This document shows positions 1 through 6,905 of a DNA stretch of 14,464 bases, one piece after another; position 1 is the first letter of the stretch; the number at the start of each line of letters is the position of its first letter. The stretch spans positions 1 through 14,464 of the forward strand of contig JBBINR010000061.1 of assembly GCA_037443785.1 (NCBI GenBank), written 5' to 3'. Made by a program: the position numbers and the translations under genes. The notes under the pieces are model-generated. The model ran no database searches and was not told the origin of the DNA. It worked only from the letters and a program-made list of their open reading frames with translations. Source of the stretch: JAQUOA01 sp037443785. GTDB taxonomy: Bacteria; Bacteroidota; Ignavibacteria; UBA10030; UBA8401.

Positions 1-1125
1 CAGAGCTTTCCTAGCAGAAGTAACAATTTTTTCATTGTGACGTACGATTGCGTATCCCCTTTTTAAAACCAAAGCTGGATTAAGCGATAGCATCCTGGCA
101 TGTAAGGAGTTTGTCAGAGTAACAGTTATTGATACTTGATGCTGTATACTTTGCTGCAATCGCCGGTCAAATTCATCAACTTGCTGGCTTCGCTGACGCA
201 GAATATCTTTCGGTTTATTGAAAGAATAGCTTGAGATAATATTTTCAACAGAATTACGGTATGATTCGATAGAATTTTTCATTGAAGTATTCATAGTATA
301 GCAAAAATTGCGAATAAGTTCAACGAGTTCATTTTTGTCTTTCACTACTAATTCGGCTGCTGCAGATGGTGTCGGTGCACGAAGATCTGCGACAAAATCG
401 CTGATGCTGAAATCAACTTCATGCCCAACCGCGCTAATCACCGGGATTTTGGATTTTGCTATAGCCAATGCAACAATTTCTTCGTTGAATGCCCACAAAT
501 CTTCCAACGTACCACCGCCTCTGCCTACAATAATCACATCAACCATTTTGAGATGATTCAAATCATTAATGGCATCAGCAATTTCTTCCGCAGCCCCAAT
601 TCCTTGAACTTTAACCGGAACTAAAATAATTTCTACGGATGGCATTCTGCGAGAAAGGACAGATATCATATCCCTAACAGCAGCTCCAGTGGGTGACGTT
701 ACAATTCCAATTTTTTGTGGATAAAGAGGAAGCGGTCTTTTTCTTTCAGCGTCAAACAATCCGGCTTCCAACAATTTCCGCTTCAATTGTTCAAACGCTA
801 ACTGGAGTTCCCCAATTCCCAACGGTTGCAAGCTGACACAATCTACTTGATAACTTCCACGGGGTTCGTATACAGAAATATTACCAAAGGCAATCACTTT
901 CATCCCATCAGTCGGTTTGAAAAGTAATTTCCCTGCTCTCATCTTCCACATTACCGCACTGATTTGCGCTCCTTCATCTTTTAACGTAAAATATAAATGT
1001 CCGGAATGATGCAGTTTGAAATTTGATATCTCTCCACGAACATAAAAATTATTGAACCCTAGTTCGAGCACACCTTTAATCTGTTTCGTCAGCTCGGAAA
1101 CAGAAAATATTTTGTTTTCATCCAT
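1..1125 (-). CDS. xseA: Exodeoxyribonuclease VII large subunit, 3' end cut by window edge
   Basis: The large subunit of exonuclease VII degrades single-stranded DNA with the small subunit XseB, in the cytoplasm, during repair and recombination. The 375 visible codons show an N-terminal OB-fold domain (residues about 5-100, including YVRGEISNF and the WKMRAGKL stretch). The catalytic domain follows: KIGIVTSPTGAAVRD near 138-152, GRGGGTLEDLWAFNEE at 201-216, then GHEVDFSISDFVADLRAPTPSAAAE at about 234-258. A helical C-terminal region ends in ALVLKRGYAIV. The frame is open to base 1, so some tens of residues are missing compared with the usual 400-460. The start is the ATG at 1123-1125, giving MDENKIFSVSEL, as expected for the family; no Shine-Dalgarno is visible. 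It diverges from bshB1 across about 66 bp. xseB is not in the window and could lie beyond the left edge. Confidence 0.96.
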   Translation of the reverse strand, partial: MDENKIFSVSELTKQIKGVLELGFNNFYVRGEISNFKLHHSGHLYFTLKDEGAQISAVMWKMRAGKLLFKPTDGMKVIAFGNISVYEPRGSYQVDCVSLQPLGIGELQLAFEQLKRKLLEAGLFDAERKRPLPLYPQKIGIVTSPTGAAVRDMISVLSRRMPSVEIILVPVKVQGIGAAEEIADAINDLNHLKMVDVIIVGRGGGTLEDLWAFNEEIVALAIAKSKIPVISAVGHEVDFSISDFVADLRAPTPSAAAELVVKDKNELVELIRNFCYTMNTSMKNSIESYRNSVENIISSYSFNKPKDILRQRSQQVDEFDRRLQQSIQHQVSITVTLTNSLHARMLSLNPALVLKRGYAIVRHNEKIVTSARKAL

Positions 1126-1128
1126 AGA

Positions 1129-1159
1129 TAAATATACAGCGAATAGTGTTAAATTCAAA
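1129..1159 (-). promoter_or_regulatory. Possible Bacteroidota-type promoter for xseA
   Basis: Reading the minus strand, TTTG (1156-1159) lies 19 bp upstream of TATATTTA (1129-1136). This resembles the -33 TTTG / -7 TAnnTTTG pattern known from Bacteroidota, with one mismatch in the last base of the -7 element. If real, transcription would begin almost at the xseA ATG, giving a leaderless or near-leaderless message. This is a short AT-rich match, so confidence is low. Confidence 0.25.
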
Positions 1160-1191
1160 AACCTTGATTATATTGAATAAAAAAGGTGAAT

Positions 1192-1911
1192 ATGAAATTA
1201 GATCTTCTTGCAATAGGCGCTCATCCTGACGACATCGAACTCTCCTGTTCGGCAACTGTAGCAAAACTCATTCGGCAAAATTACAAAGTCGGAATTCTCG
1301 ATTTAACCGAAGGCGAACTTGGAACACGGGGTACAAAAGAAATTCGAAGGAATGAAGCCGAAGCCGCATCGAAAATATTAGGGGTAACTATTCGTGAAAA
1401 TCTATCGCTGCCTGATGGAAATATTGAGATCAACCAAAAAAATATCCTGAAAATCATTCAAATCATTCGCAAATATCAACCGGCCATTCTGCTTTTCCCT
1501 CATTGGCTTGAGCGACATCCGGACCATGAACACGCCCATGCACTTTGCCGGGAAGCATGGTTTTACAGCGGGCTAGAGAAAATTCGTACTCGTTACAAAG
1601 GAAAATCGCAGGAGCCGTATCGCCCAAAAAAATATTTTCATTTCATGCAGAAATATGAATTTCAACCTTCCTTTATTTTGGATGTTTCGGACGTTTATAA
1701 TCTCAAAAAGCAGTCATTGGCGGCATTTAACTCTCAATTCTACAATCCCAAAAGTAAAGAGCGCGAGACAATTCTTTCTTCAAAGATGTTTCTCGAATCA
1801 ATTTACGCAAGGGATAAACACTTTGGCAGTTTAATTAATGTTGAATATGGAGAAGCATTTTACAGCATTGAACCATTGGGAGTAAATTCACTCTTTTCGG
1901 TGTTAGTATAA
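1192..1911 (+). CDS. bshB1: Bacillithiol biosynthesis deacetylase BshB1 (PIG-L family zinc hydrolase)
   Basis: BshB1 removes the acetyl group from N-acetylglucosaminyl-malate, the second step in making the low-molecular-weight thiol bacillithiol, in the cytoplasm. The 239-residue product has the PIG-L/LmbE fold signatures: AHPDDIEL at residues 10-17 (predicted zinc ligands H11 and D14) and HPDHEHAH at 109-116 (predicted third ligand H112). D13 is the likely catalytic base, and GELGTRGT at 41-48 is typical of the family. A GTG lies two codons earlier at 1186, but I prefer the ATG at 1192: it gives the family-like MKLDLLAIGAHPDD start, and the purine-rich AAAAAGGTG lies just ahead. The zinc-ribbon gene follows 16 bp downstream and is probably co-transcribed. 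Other bsh genes are not in the window. A general PIG-L deacetylase is the alternative, but the match to BshB1 is close. Confidence 0.9.
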   Translation: MKLDLLAIGAHPDDIELSCSATVAKLIRQNYKVGILDLTEGELGTRGTKEIRRNEAEAASKILGVTIRENLSLPDGNIEINQKNILKIIQIIRKYQPAILLFPHWLERHPDHEHAHALCREAWFYSGLEKIRTRYKGKSQEPYRPKKYFHFMQKYEFQPSFILDVSDVYNLKKQSLAAFNSQFYNPKSKERETILSSKMFLESIYARDKHFGSLINVEYGEAFYSIEPLGVNSLFSVLV

Positions 1912-1927
1912 ATAACGCGGAGAGTCT

Positions 1928-2572
1928 ATGATTTGTAAAAATTGCGGTGTTGAAGTAAACGAAAGCCAAAAATTTTGCCCACAATGCGGAAGCACTGTAG
2001 AAGAAAATGGACAAGCTATTCATTCAGATATCGCCAACCACGCAAAAGAAAAGTCGTCTCCCTATCCAAAATTGATTTTGGGAATTGTGCTGGGTTTGGG
2101 AATCTTTTATTTTTTTGCAACAATCAATAGAAGTTTTCATCCCGTTATTGCAGAACAGCCTTCGATCGGTTATGCCGTTAGTTCAACGCAAAATAAAATC
2201 GAAAGCACGATGATTTCAGCACACTTGGATCATGATTTTATTGTTGTTCCAGTAAAAGATATTGTGACTGATAGAATTGTTCGATTCAAGGATCCATCGG
2301 GAAGACAAGATGTTCCAATCCTTGCGTATGTTACACCGAGAGGAAAAATTGTTACCGCAATGAGTTTAAGCGAATCGTGCCGGTCGACAGATTTTTATCT
2401 TGAAGGATCAACGATTCATTGCGCCAATTGTCCTTCGTATTGGGATATGGAAAGTCTTGAAGCGTACGCCTGTTGTCAAAAATATTACCCTGATCCAATT
2501 CCAAGCAAAGTTGAAAATGGACTTATCAAGATAAAGAGAAATGTTGTTATACAGTGGAAAGCACGATTATAA
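1928..2572 (+). CDS. Zinc-ribbon membrane protein with DUF2318-like cysteine-rich domain
   Basis: The 214-residue product has three parts. Residues 3-20 form a zinc ribbon (C3xxC6 ... C17xxC20, followed by G). One membrane segment lies at about 48-66. The C-terminal domain, about 95-205, would lie outside the cytoplasm if the ribbon is inside. That domain runs VPVKDIVTDRIVRF, then GKIVTAMSLSESC151, a G-containing turn, C165ANC168, and C182C183. This order resembles the DUF2318 domain, found near metal-uptake and redox proteins, where conserved cysteines are thought to bind an Fe-S cluster or metal. The usual first CxxC of that domain appears reduced to one cysteine here (C151). GGAG at 1919-1922, 5 nt before the ATG, fixes the start. 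It follows bshB1 by 16 bp and ends just before the shared hairpin. A link to thiol or metal redox chemistry is inference; the exact function is unknown. Confidence 0.7.
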   Translation: MICKNCGVEVNESQKFCPQCGSTVEENGQAIHSDIANHAKEKSSPYPKLILGIVLGLGIFYFFATINRSFHPVIAEQPSIGYAVSSTQNKIESTMISAHLDHDFIVVPVKDIVTDRIVRFKDPSGRQDVPILAYVTPRGKIVTAMSLSESCRSTDFYLEGSTIHCANCPSYWDMESLEAYACCQKYYPDPIPSKVENGLIKIKRNVVIQWKARL

Positions 2573-2577
2573 ATAAA

Positions 2578-2602
2578 AAAGCCGAGTTTGATCCTCGGCT
2601 TT
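2578..2602. terminator. Bidirectional intrinsic terminator between convergent units
   Basis: AAAGCCGAG (2578-2586) and CTCGGCTTT (2594-2602) form a perfect 9-bp stem with a 7-nt loop. On the minus strand it is followed by a strong T-tract (complement of AAATAAAAAA, 2571-2580), so it ends the ccm cluster 32 bp past the ccmF stop. On the plus strand the stem begins 5 bp after the zinc-ribbon gene's stop but is followed only by TTTCC, a weaker tail. The bases 2603-2634 between hairpin and ccmF stop show nothing else. Confidence 0.85.
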
Positions 2603-2634
2603 CCTTGCAGAAACATATTTACAAATCGAAAATA

Positions 2635-4962
2635 TCACTTCCATGTGGTATTGTTTAAAGCTTCTTTCCATCTTCTGAAAATCGTAATCACAAATCCAAA
2701 GATCATCATCGCTGTTCCCATCCAGACCAAGTTTATATAAGGTTTAATACTCGCTTCAACAACCAATGTTTCTTTTGGTGGTGTTTTTTGGACAGTATGA
2801 TCTTCTTGAATTCCCGACACAGAAAGTGTGACGCTTGATTTCGATTTATCCTCTTTATTCGGACTCATTCCTTTAATAAGAAATGTTATATCCCCAGCTT
2901 TTACTGTTGCAGGATCAAACTTAGGCTGTCCGCCCATATTCAACATCGAAGGTTTCACGATTTCTTTTCTGCCGTTCCGCGTTATCTCAAGATTCACGAC
3001 AATGAAATTGCCTTTCCCTTCCGGCCGTGAAAAATCGTATCCCAAATATTTGAGTGACAATCCCTTAAATTCTACCGGTTCAGCTTCGGTCACCGTAACT
3101 TCATTTCCGCTGTTCTCATCAGGCACTTCAAGTGAAAGTGGTGAAAGGTAAAAATCTTTCGTCACAAGATTTATGATATCCGGATTTCTTATCAGCGAAC
3201 CGTTTGAATTGTCTTGGAACATCACCGGAGCAACAATAAATTTTTGCCCATCTTTTTCCACTTCAACATTAAACGCAAACCGCCCGCGTTCTAACGGTTT
3301 ATATCCAAGGTATGTCATTTTATATCCCAACCGTTCAACTGTTGCACCTTGTTCAAGGTTGAGAGTACTCTTATCATCATATTTTGCAGAAGAGACAAAT
3401 CCAAGAAACATCAGCGAAATTCCGATATGAGCGATCGCGCCACCCGCCATCTTCATATTTCCTTTCACGATGCGATATCCAACAAGAATATTCGTGAAGA
3501 GTGCAAACGATGCGGCAAAAATAAAAATAATCATCGCAATGTGAGTTGCACCCATGATGAAAGTAGTACTTGTGAAAATAAGCGCTCCAACTGCGGGAGG
3601 AATCAATTGCTTTACAAGCTCCTCTCGTTTGGAATTTTTCCACCACAATAATTGTCCTAATCCGGCAAGCAGCGCAATCGCAACACCGAGAGGCAGGGTC
3701 GTGGTAATATAATATGAAGGATCGACAGCAGAAGTTTTTCCTTTGATGATATTGGTGATAATCGGTGACGACGTTCCAATAACAATAAAGATCGATGAAA
3801 AAACTAGTGCGGATGCACCAAGGAATAATGCAAATTCTCTCGAAAGTAAAGTGTGCTCTACGGGAACAACAGGCATTTCTTTCCAGCGATTTGCCAATAA
3901 ACCGAACCCAATAATTGCAAACACAAAAATCACTGCCAATAACATTGCATACACCCACATTCCCGGATCAACAAATGAATGCACAGATGTTTCACCCAGG
4001 ACTCCGCTTCGTGTTAGAAATGTTGAATATAAAACGAGAATAAAGCAAAACATGCTCAACACAAAATTCGTTTTAATGTAGCTTCCATTTTTACGTTGAG
4101 CTAACATTGTGTGAATGGATGCGACACAAACCAACCATGGAACAAGTGACGAATTTTCTACCGGATCCCATCCCCAATACCCACCCCAGCCGAGAGTCTC
4201 GTACGCCCAATAGCCGCCTAGGATAATTCCCGTTCCCAAAGCAAGCGACCCAAAAACCGTCCATGGAGTCGCAACCCGAATCCAACTAACGTAGTCTCTT
4301 TTCAACATTCCGGCGACAGCATAGGCAAATGGAATCGACATCGATGTAAAACCGATGAATAAAATTTGCGGATGAATAACCATCCAGTAATTTTGAAGCA
4401 ACGGATTTAATCCCTTCCCTTCCAATGGAATTTGAGCCCACAAATTTCTTGCCTGATCGACCCACAAAAAGTTTGTGATATCGGCCGGAATTTGGCCTAC
4501 ACGAAGGAGATCATCCGGAAATTGTTCCCAGATAAATTTGAAAGGATTTTTGATAACAATCATTAAAAGAAGAAAAGAAAAGATTGCAGAATAGATTGTC
4601 ATCAATTCGGGTTCATACCCTTTACGAGCAGAATAGACAAGAAGAAATACGCCGATAATCCCTGTATAGAGAGACCACAACATAAAACTTCCTTCTTGCC
4701 CAGCATAAAATGTTGAGAACAACAATGGCCCTGGAAGATCGGTTGAACTATAGTTCCACACATAATAATACTGGAACTGGTGAGTCATGATAAGTGTAAC
4801 CAGCATTGCCGACGCAGAAATAATTCCTGCAACAGCGATGACATAAAAAATTCTCGAAAGCCGCAATAACTCCTTCGAAGGTTTTTTATGCTGCAAAAAA
4901 TACAACACCGACGCCGCAATCGCTGCCGCGAAAGAAACCTTTATTGCTATCGCTCCAATCAT
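2635..4962 (-). CDS. ccmF: Cytochrome c haem lyase subunit CcmF (large form)
   Basis: CcmF takes haem from CcmE and attaches it to the CxxCH motif of apocytochromes c on the outer face of the inner membrane. The 775-residue product is a polytopic membrane protein with the CcmF hallmarks. These are GQEGSFMLW (88-96), GLNPLLQ then the predicted periplasmic haem-ligand H197 (IHPQILFIGF), the WWD region WGGYWGWDPVEN (259-270), H284, FLTRSGVLGETSVHSF with H328, and AGGAIAHIG with H512. These four histidines align with the P-His and TM-His residues of E. coli CcmF (647 residues). The extra length lies in an insertion at about 140-180 and a large soluble segment at about 525-740, before the final membrane helix (INLVWMGTAMMIFGF). 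The ATG follows the ccmE stop by one base, with AAGAAGAG inside the ccmE end as ribosome site. No ccmG or ccmH follows before the terminator. Confidence 0.95.
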   Translation of the reverse strand: MIGAIAIKVSFAAAIAASVLYFLQHKKPSKELLRLSRIFYVIAVAGIISASAMLVTLIMTHQFQYYYVWNYSSTDLPGPLLFSTFYAGQEGSFMLWSLYTGIIGVFLLVYSARKGYEPELMTIYSAIFSFLLLMIVIKNPFKFIWEQFPDDLLRVGQIPADITNFLWVDQARNLWAQIPLEGKGLNPLLQNYWMVIHPQILFIGFTSMSIPFAYAVAGMLKRDYVSWIRVATPWTVFGSLALGTGIILGGYWAYETLGWGGYWGWDPVENSSLVPWLVCVASIHTMLAQRKNGSYIKTNFVLSMFCFILVLYSTFLTRSGVLGETSVHSFVDPGMWVYAMLLAVIFVFAIIGFGLLANRWKEMPVVPVEHTLLSREFALFLGASALVFSSIFIVIGTSSPIITNIIKGKTSAVDPSYYITTTLPLGVAIALLAGLGQLLWWKNSKREELVKQLIPPAVGALIFTSTTFIMGATHIAMIIFIFAASFALFTNILVGYRIVKGNMKMAGGAIAHIGISLMFLGFVSSAKYDDKSTLNLEQGATVERLGYKMTYLGYKPLERGRFAFNVEVEKDGQKFIVAPVMFQDNSNGSLIRNPDIINLVTKDFYLSPLSLEVPDENSGNEVTVTEAEPVEFKGLSLKYLGYDFSRPEGKGNFIVVNLEITRNGRKEIVKPSMLNMGGQPKFDPATVKAGDITFLIKGMSPNKEDKSKSSVTLSVSGIQEDHTVQKTPPKETLVVEASIKPYINLVWMGTAMMIFGFVITIFRRWKEALNNTTWK

Positions 4963-4963
4963 A

Positions 4964-5353
4964 TTATAAGCTCTTCTTTACTGCCGTTGCATCGCCTTCA
5001 TACTTCGAGGGACATTTGGTGAGAATTTCATTGGCGTGAAAATAGCCATCTTTGTACCGTCCTTTTGCTACGATCTCTGTTGCAAGTTCAAAATTGTTTG
5101 GTTTCGCTCCGTCTAAAACAACTTTGCATTCTTTATGATTATCATCCACCATAAAAAAAGTGAACTGAGATTTTTGAGCATCGAACGTCGATTCTTTCTC
5201 TCTCACCCAGGAGCCTTTTACTTGAACTTTTTTATTTACCGCTTCAGCTTTTGCAAAATTTGTATACTCAATATTACTTTCAACAAATGTTGTTGCACCA
5301 AAAATAAGAGCTCCAACAATAATAACACCCGCCACGATTAATTTGATCTTCAT
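4964..5353 (-). CDS. ccmE: Cytochrome c maturation haem chaperone CcmE, cysteine (CxxxY) type
   Basis: CcmE is a membrane-anchored periplasmic chaperone that binds haem covalently after CcmABCD loading and passes it to CcmF. The 129-residue product has an N-terminal anchor (about 4-23) and one OB-fold domain (about 40-112, with VQVKGSWV, FTFFMVDD and ATEIVAKGRY). The haem-binding loop reads ANEILTKC114PSKY118. In E. coli the aligned motif is LAKHDENY, with H130 carrying haem; here C114 replaces that histidine, while Y118 keeps the tyrosine. Cysteine-type CcmE is known from Desulfovibrio and some archaea and works in Ccm systems lacking CcmH. The start is supported by AGGAG (5362-5366) 8 nt upstream of the ATG, overlapping the ccmD stop. 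The gene is followed after one base by ccmF. Confidence 0.95.
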   Translation of the reverse strand: MKIKLIVAGVIIVGALIFGATTFVESNIEYTNFAKAEAVNKKVQVKGSWVREKESTFDAQKSQFTFFMVDDNHKECKVVLDGAKPNNFELATEIVAKGRYKDGYFHANEILTKCPSKYEGDATAVKKSL

Positions 5354-5361
5354 TCTTCTTT

Positions 5362-5366
5362 CTCCT
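5362..5366 (-). promoter_or_regulatory. Ribosome binding site of ccmE
   Basis: AGGAG on the minus strand, 8 nt before the ccmE ATG, sits across the end of ccmD. It is among the clearest Shine-Dalgarno sequences in the ccm cluster and fixes the ccmE start. Confidence 0.7.
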
Positions 5367-5496
5367 ATTTCTTTAAAAGATTTTCCAGTTTTTTTATTTT
5401 TGAATCAAGTTTAAAAAGATATCCTAAAAATCCGAACCAGATCGTCAGGATAATAAACATCACAATATACATTTGGTTGTCTTGAAGGAATTCCAC
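5365..5496 (-). CDS. ccmD: CcmD-family micro-protein
   Basis: The product is a 43-residue single-pass membrane protein, read from a GTG at 5494-5496. It begins MEFLQDNQMYIVMFII, continues with a hydrophobic helix (IIVMFII...WFGFLGYLF region, residues about 9-29), and ends in a lysine-rich tail KIKKLENLLKK. This layout is typical of the short CcmD-family proteins of Bacteroidota and relatives. CcmD is an adapter that helps release haem-loaded CcmE from the CcmABC complex. GAGG at 5503-5506, 6 nt upstream, supports the GTG. An in-frame ATG at 5506-5508 overlaps the ccmC stop (ATGA) and would add four residues (MRCS), but lacks a ribosome site. Its position between ccmC and ccmE is the canonical one for ccmD. 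The name rests on position and architecture, since CcmD sequences are poorly conserved. Confidence 0.8.
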   Translation of the reverse strand: MEFLQDNQMYIVMFIILTIWFGFLGYLFKLDSKIKKLENLLKK

Positions 5497-5502
5497 GCTG
5501 CA

Positions 5503-5506
5503 CCTC
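5503..5506 (-). promoter_or_regulatory. Ribosome binding site choosing the GTG start of ccmD
   Basis: GAGG on the minus strand lies 6 nt before the GTG at 5494-5496, inside the last bases of ccmC. It favours the GTG over the ATG that overlaps the ccmC stop. Confidence 0.5.
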
Positions 5507-6212
5507 ATTCCGATTGTTGTTGAATTTGACGTTCAATTCTCAGCGAACGAACTTTTAATGAATAGATCCAAAAATATAAAATCGTAAAGCCCAAAAGCGA
5601 TGACAAAAAAACGATTAGCATATTGGGAGCCATCTTAAATTCTAAAACGGGCCCTTTCCCCTGAGCATCACCTAACGATCCAGGATGAAGACCAGACATC
5701 AATCTCGGCATCACAAAGATAAAGAATGGAACTGTTACTCCTGCAACAATTGAATACACCGAAGACAACGTTGCTCTCCGATCTTCCTCGTCAATAGCTG
5801 AACGCAAAACAAAGTATGCAGCATAAATTAGCAACAACACAAAAATCGAAACTTCCCGCGGATCCCAATTCCAAAATGATCCCCAATTAAACTTTGCCCA
5901 TACAGCGCCTGTAACTGTTGCCAATACGCAGAGCATCATCCCTAAACCAGCCGATGCAACGGAACGCAGATCGTAATCAATTTCTTTTGTTCTCAAATAT
6001 TGGATTCCATACCACATCGACATGATAAAAGCTACAACCGTCGTCCACGCCATCGGAACATGAAATATAATATTTCGTGCTTTCTCTTCAAGTCCGGGTA
6101 TAATTGGGAATTGGAACCAATTGGTTGGAACGCGGACTATTGGTATACCTAAACCTAACACTATAACCGCGGTAAGCCATACAGAGGTTCCAATTTTAAG
6201 CCATAGTTTCAT
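5505..6212 (-). CDS. ccmC: Haem exporter/handling protein CcmC
   Basis: CcmC presents haem to CcmE at the outer face of the inner membrane, working with the CcmAB ATPase and CcmD. The 235-residue product has about six membrane segments. It carries the haem-handling WWD domain WGSFWNWDPREVS (110-122), flanked by the two expected haem-ligand histidines: H51 in IIFHVPMAW and H176 in SGLHPGS. These match H60 and H184 of E. coli CcmC. The start ATG lies 3 bp after the ccmB stop, with GGAAAG about 8 nt upstream within the ccmB end. Its stop overlaps an ATG of the ccmD region. A role as a CcsA-type protein is less likely given the length and the ccmB and ccmE neighbours. Confidence 0.95.
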   Translation of the reverse strand: MKLWLKIGTSVWLTAVIVLGLGIPIVRVPTNWFQFPIIPGLEEKARNIIFHVPMAWTTVVAFIMSMWYGIQYLRTKEIDYDLRSVASAGLGMMLCVLATVTGAVWAKFNWGSFWNWDPREVSIFVLLLIYAAYFVLRSAIDEEDRRATLSSVYSIVAGVTVPFFIFVMPRLMSGLHPGSLGDAQGKGPVLEFKMAPNMLIVFLSSLLGFTILYFWIYSLKVRSLRIERQIQQQSE

Positions 6213-6215
6213 AAT

Positions 6216-6905
6216 TTAATCTTTCCAAACGAAATCAAATAATAAAAGTGATGCAGTGACCATTACAATAATGAATGATATGAGTATCTGAAATTCTTGC
6301 AGAGCCTCTGAAAAAAATGCTCCTTCTGTCGAAAGCTTGGTTGCATTGATACTTGTGAGTAACAAAGGCACTAAGACAGGAAACGCGAGCACCGGAAAGA
6401 GTGTTCCTTTCGTGTTCGCCTTCGCAATAATTGCTGCCAAAATCGTTGAAGCACTTGCAAGTCCTACGCTTCCTAGAACAATTGTCGTCCAAAATATATC
6501 ATACGATTTTACAACAAATTCTTTGATCACAACAAGATAGGCAACAGAAATAAAAAAGGACAAAACAAGGATGAGCACTAAGTTGTAAAAAAATTTTCCA
6601 AGGTAAACCGAATTTCCATTCGCTAATAATCGTAATGTCATCGAGGTCCCGCGTTCTTCCTCAGCAACAAATGTTCGCGACAATCCGGACATTGCACTAA
6701 AGAAAATCACAATCCACAACGTGCCGCTTAAAATATCCTGTGATGGAGATTCCGAGCCAATCGAAAAAAGAATCATCGATAACGTAGTGACAACAAACAT
6801 TAAAAGAGCATTCAATGCATATCTGGTTCGGAATTCAGATACGATCTCTTTCACTAATATATGATACGATGCCGCTAAATACATGGTTTCCTTAAAATAA
6901 GACAT
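6216..6905 (-). CDS. ccmB: Haem exporter permease CcmB
   Basis: CcmB is the membrane partner of the ATPase CcmA; ATP hydrolysis by CcmAB drives release of haem-bound CcmE from CcmC. The 229-residue product has about six hydrophobic segments. Family features include VKEIVSEFRTRYALNALLMF (18-37) near the N-terminus, AEEERGTSMTLRLL (about 81-94), and KGTLFPVLAFPVLVPLLL (about 166-183), the conserved late-helix region of CcmB. Its ATG overlaps the ccmA stop by one base (TAATG), which suggests coupled translation. Length agrees with the usual 220-230 residues. Confidence 0.92.
   Translation of the reverse strand: MSYFKETMYLAASYHILVKEIVSEFRTRYALNALLMFVVTTLSMILFSIGSESPSQDILSGTLWIVIFFSAMSGLSRTFVAEEERGTSMTLRLLANGNSVYLGKFFYNLVLILVLSFFISVAYLVVIKEFVVKSYDIFWTTIVLGSVGLASASTILAAIIAKANTKGTLFPVLAFPVLVPLLLTSINATKLSTEGAFFSEALQEFQILISFIIVMVTASLLLFDFVWKD

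Noticed and set aside
308..624. Rightward reading frames of 67-82 codons opposite xseA
   Set aside because: They are antisense to clear xseA motifs (GRGGG and GHE regions) and have no ribosome site or recognisable protein features.
1186..1191. GTG at 1186 as the bshB1 start
   Set aside because: The ATG at 1192 gives the family-like N-terminus MKLDLLAIGAHPDD, and the GTG overlaps the purine-rich stretch that probably serves as ribosome site.
3377..3958. A 193-codon reading frame on the minus strand inside ccmF
   Set aside because: It lies in another frame of the well-supported ccmF gene; its sequence is rich in cysteine, histidine and tyrosine, like an out-of-frame translation, and it has no domain.
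2828..4081. Several plus-strand frames opposite ccmF (up to about 112 codons)
   Set aside because: They mirror ccmF coding sequence and show no signal, domain or ribosome site.
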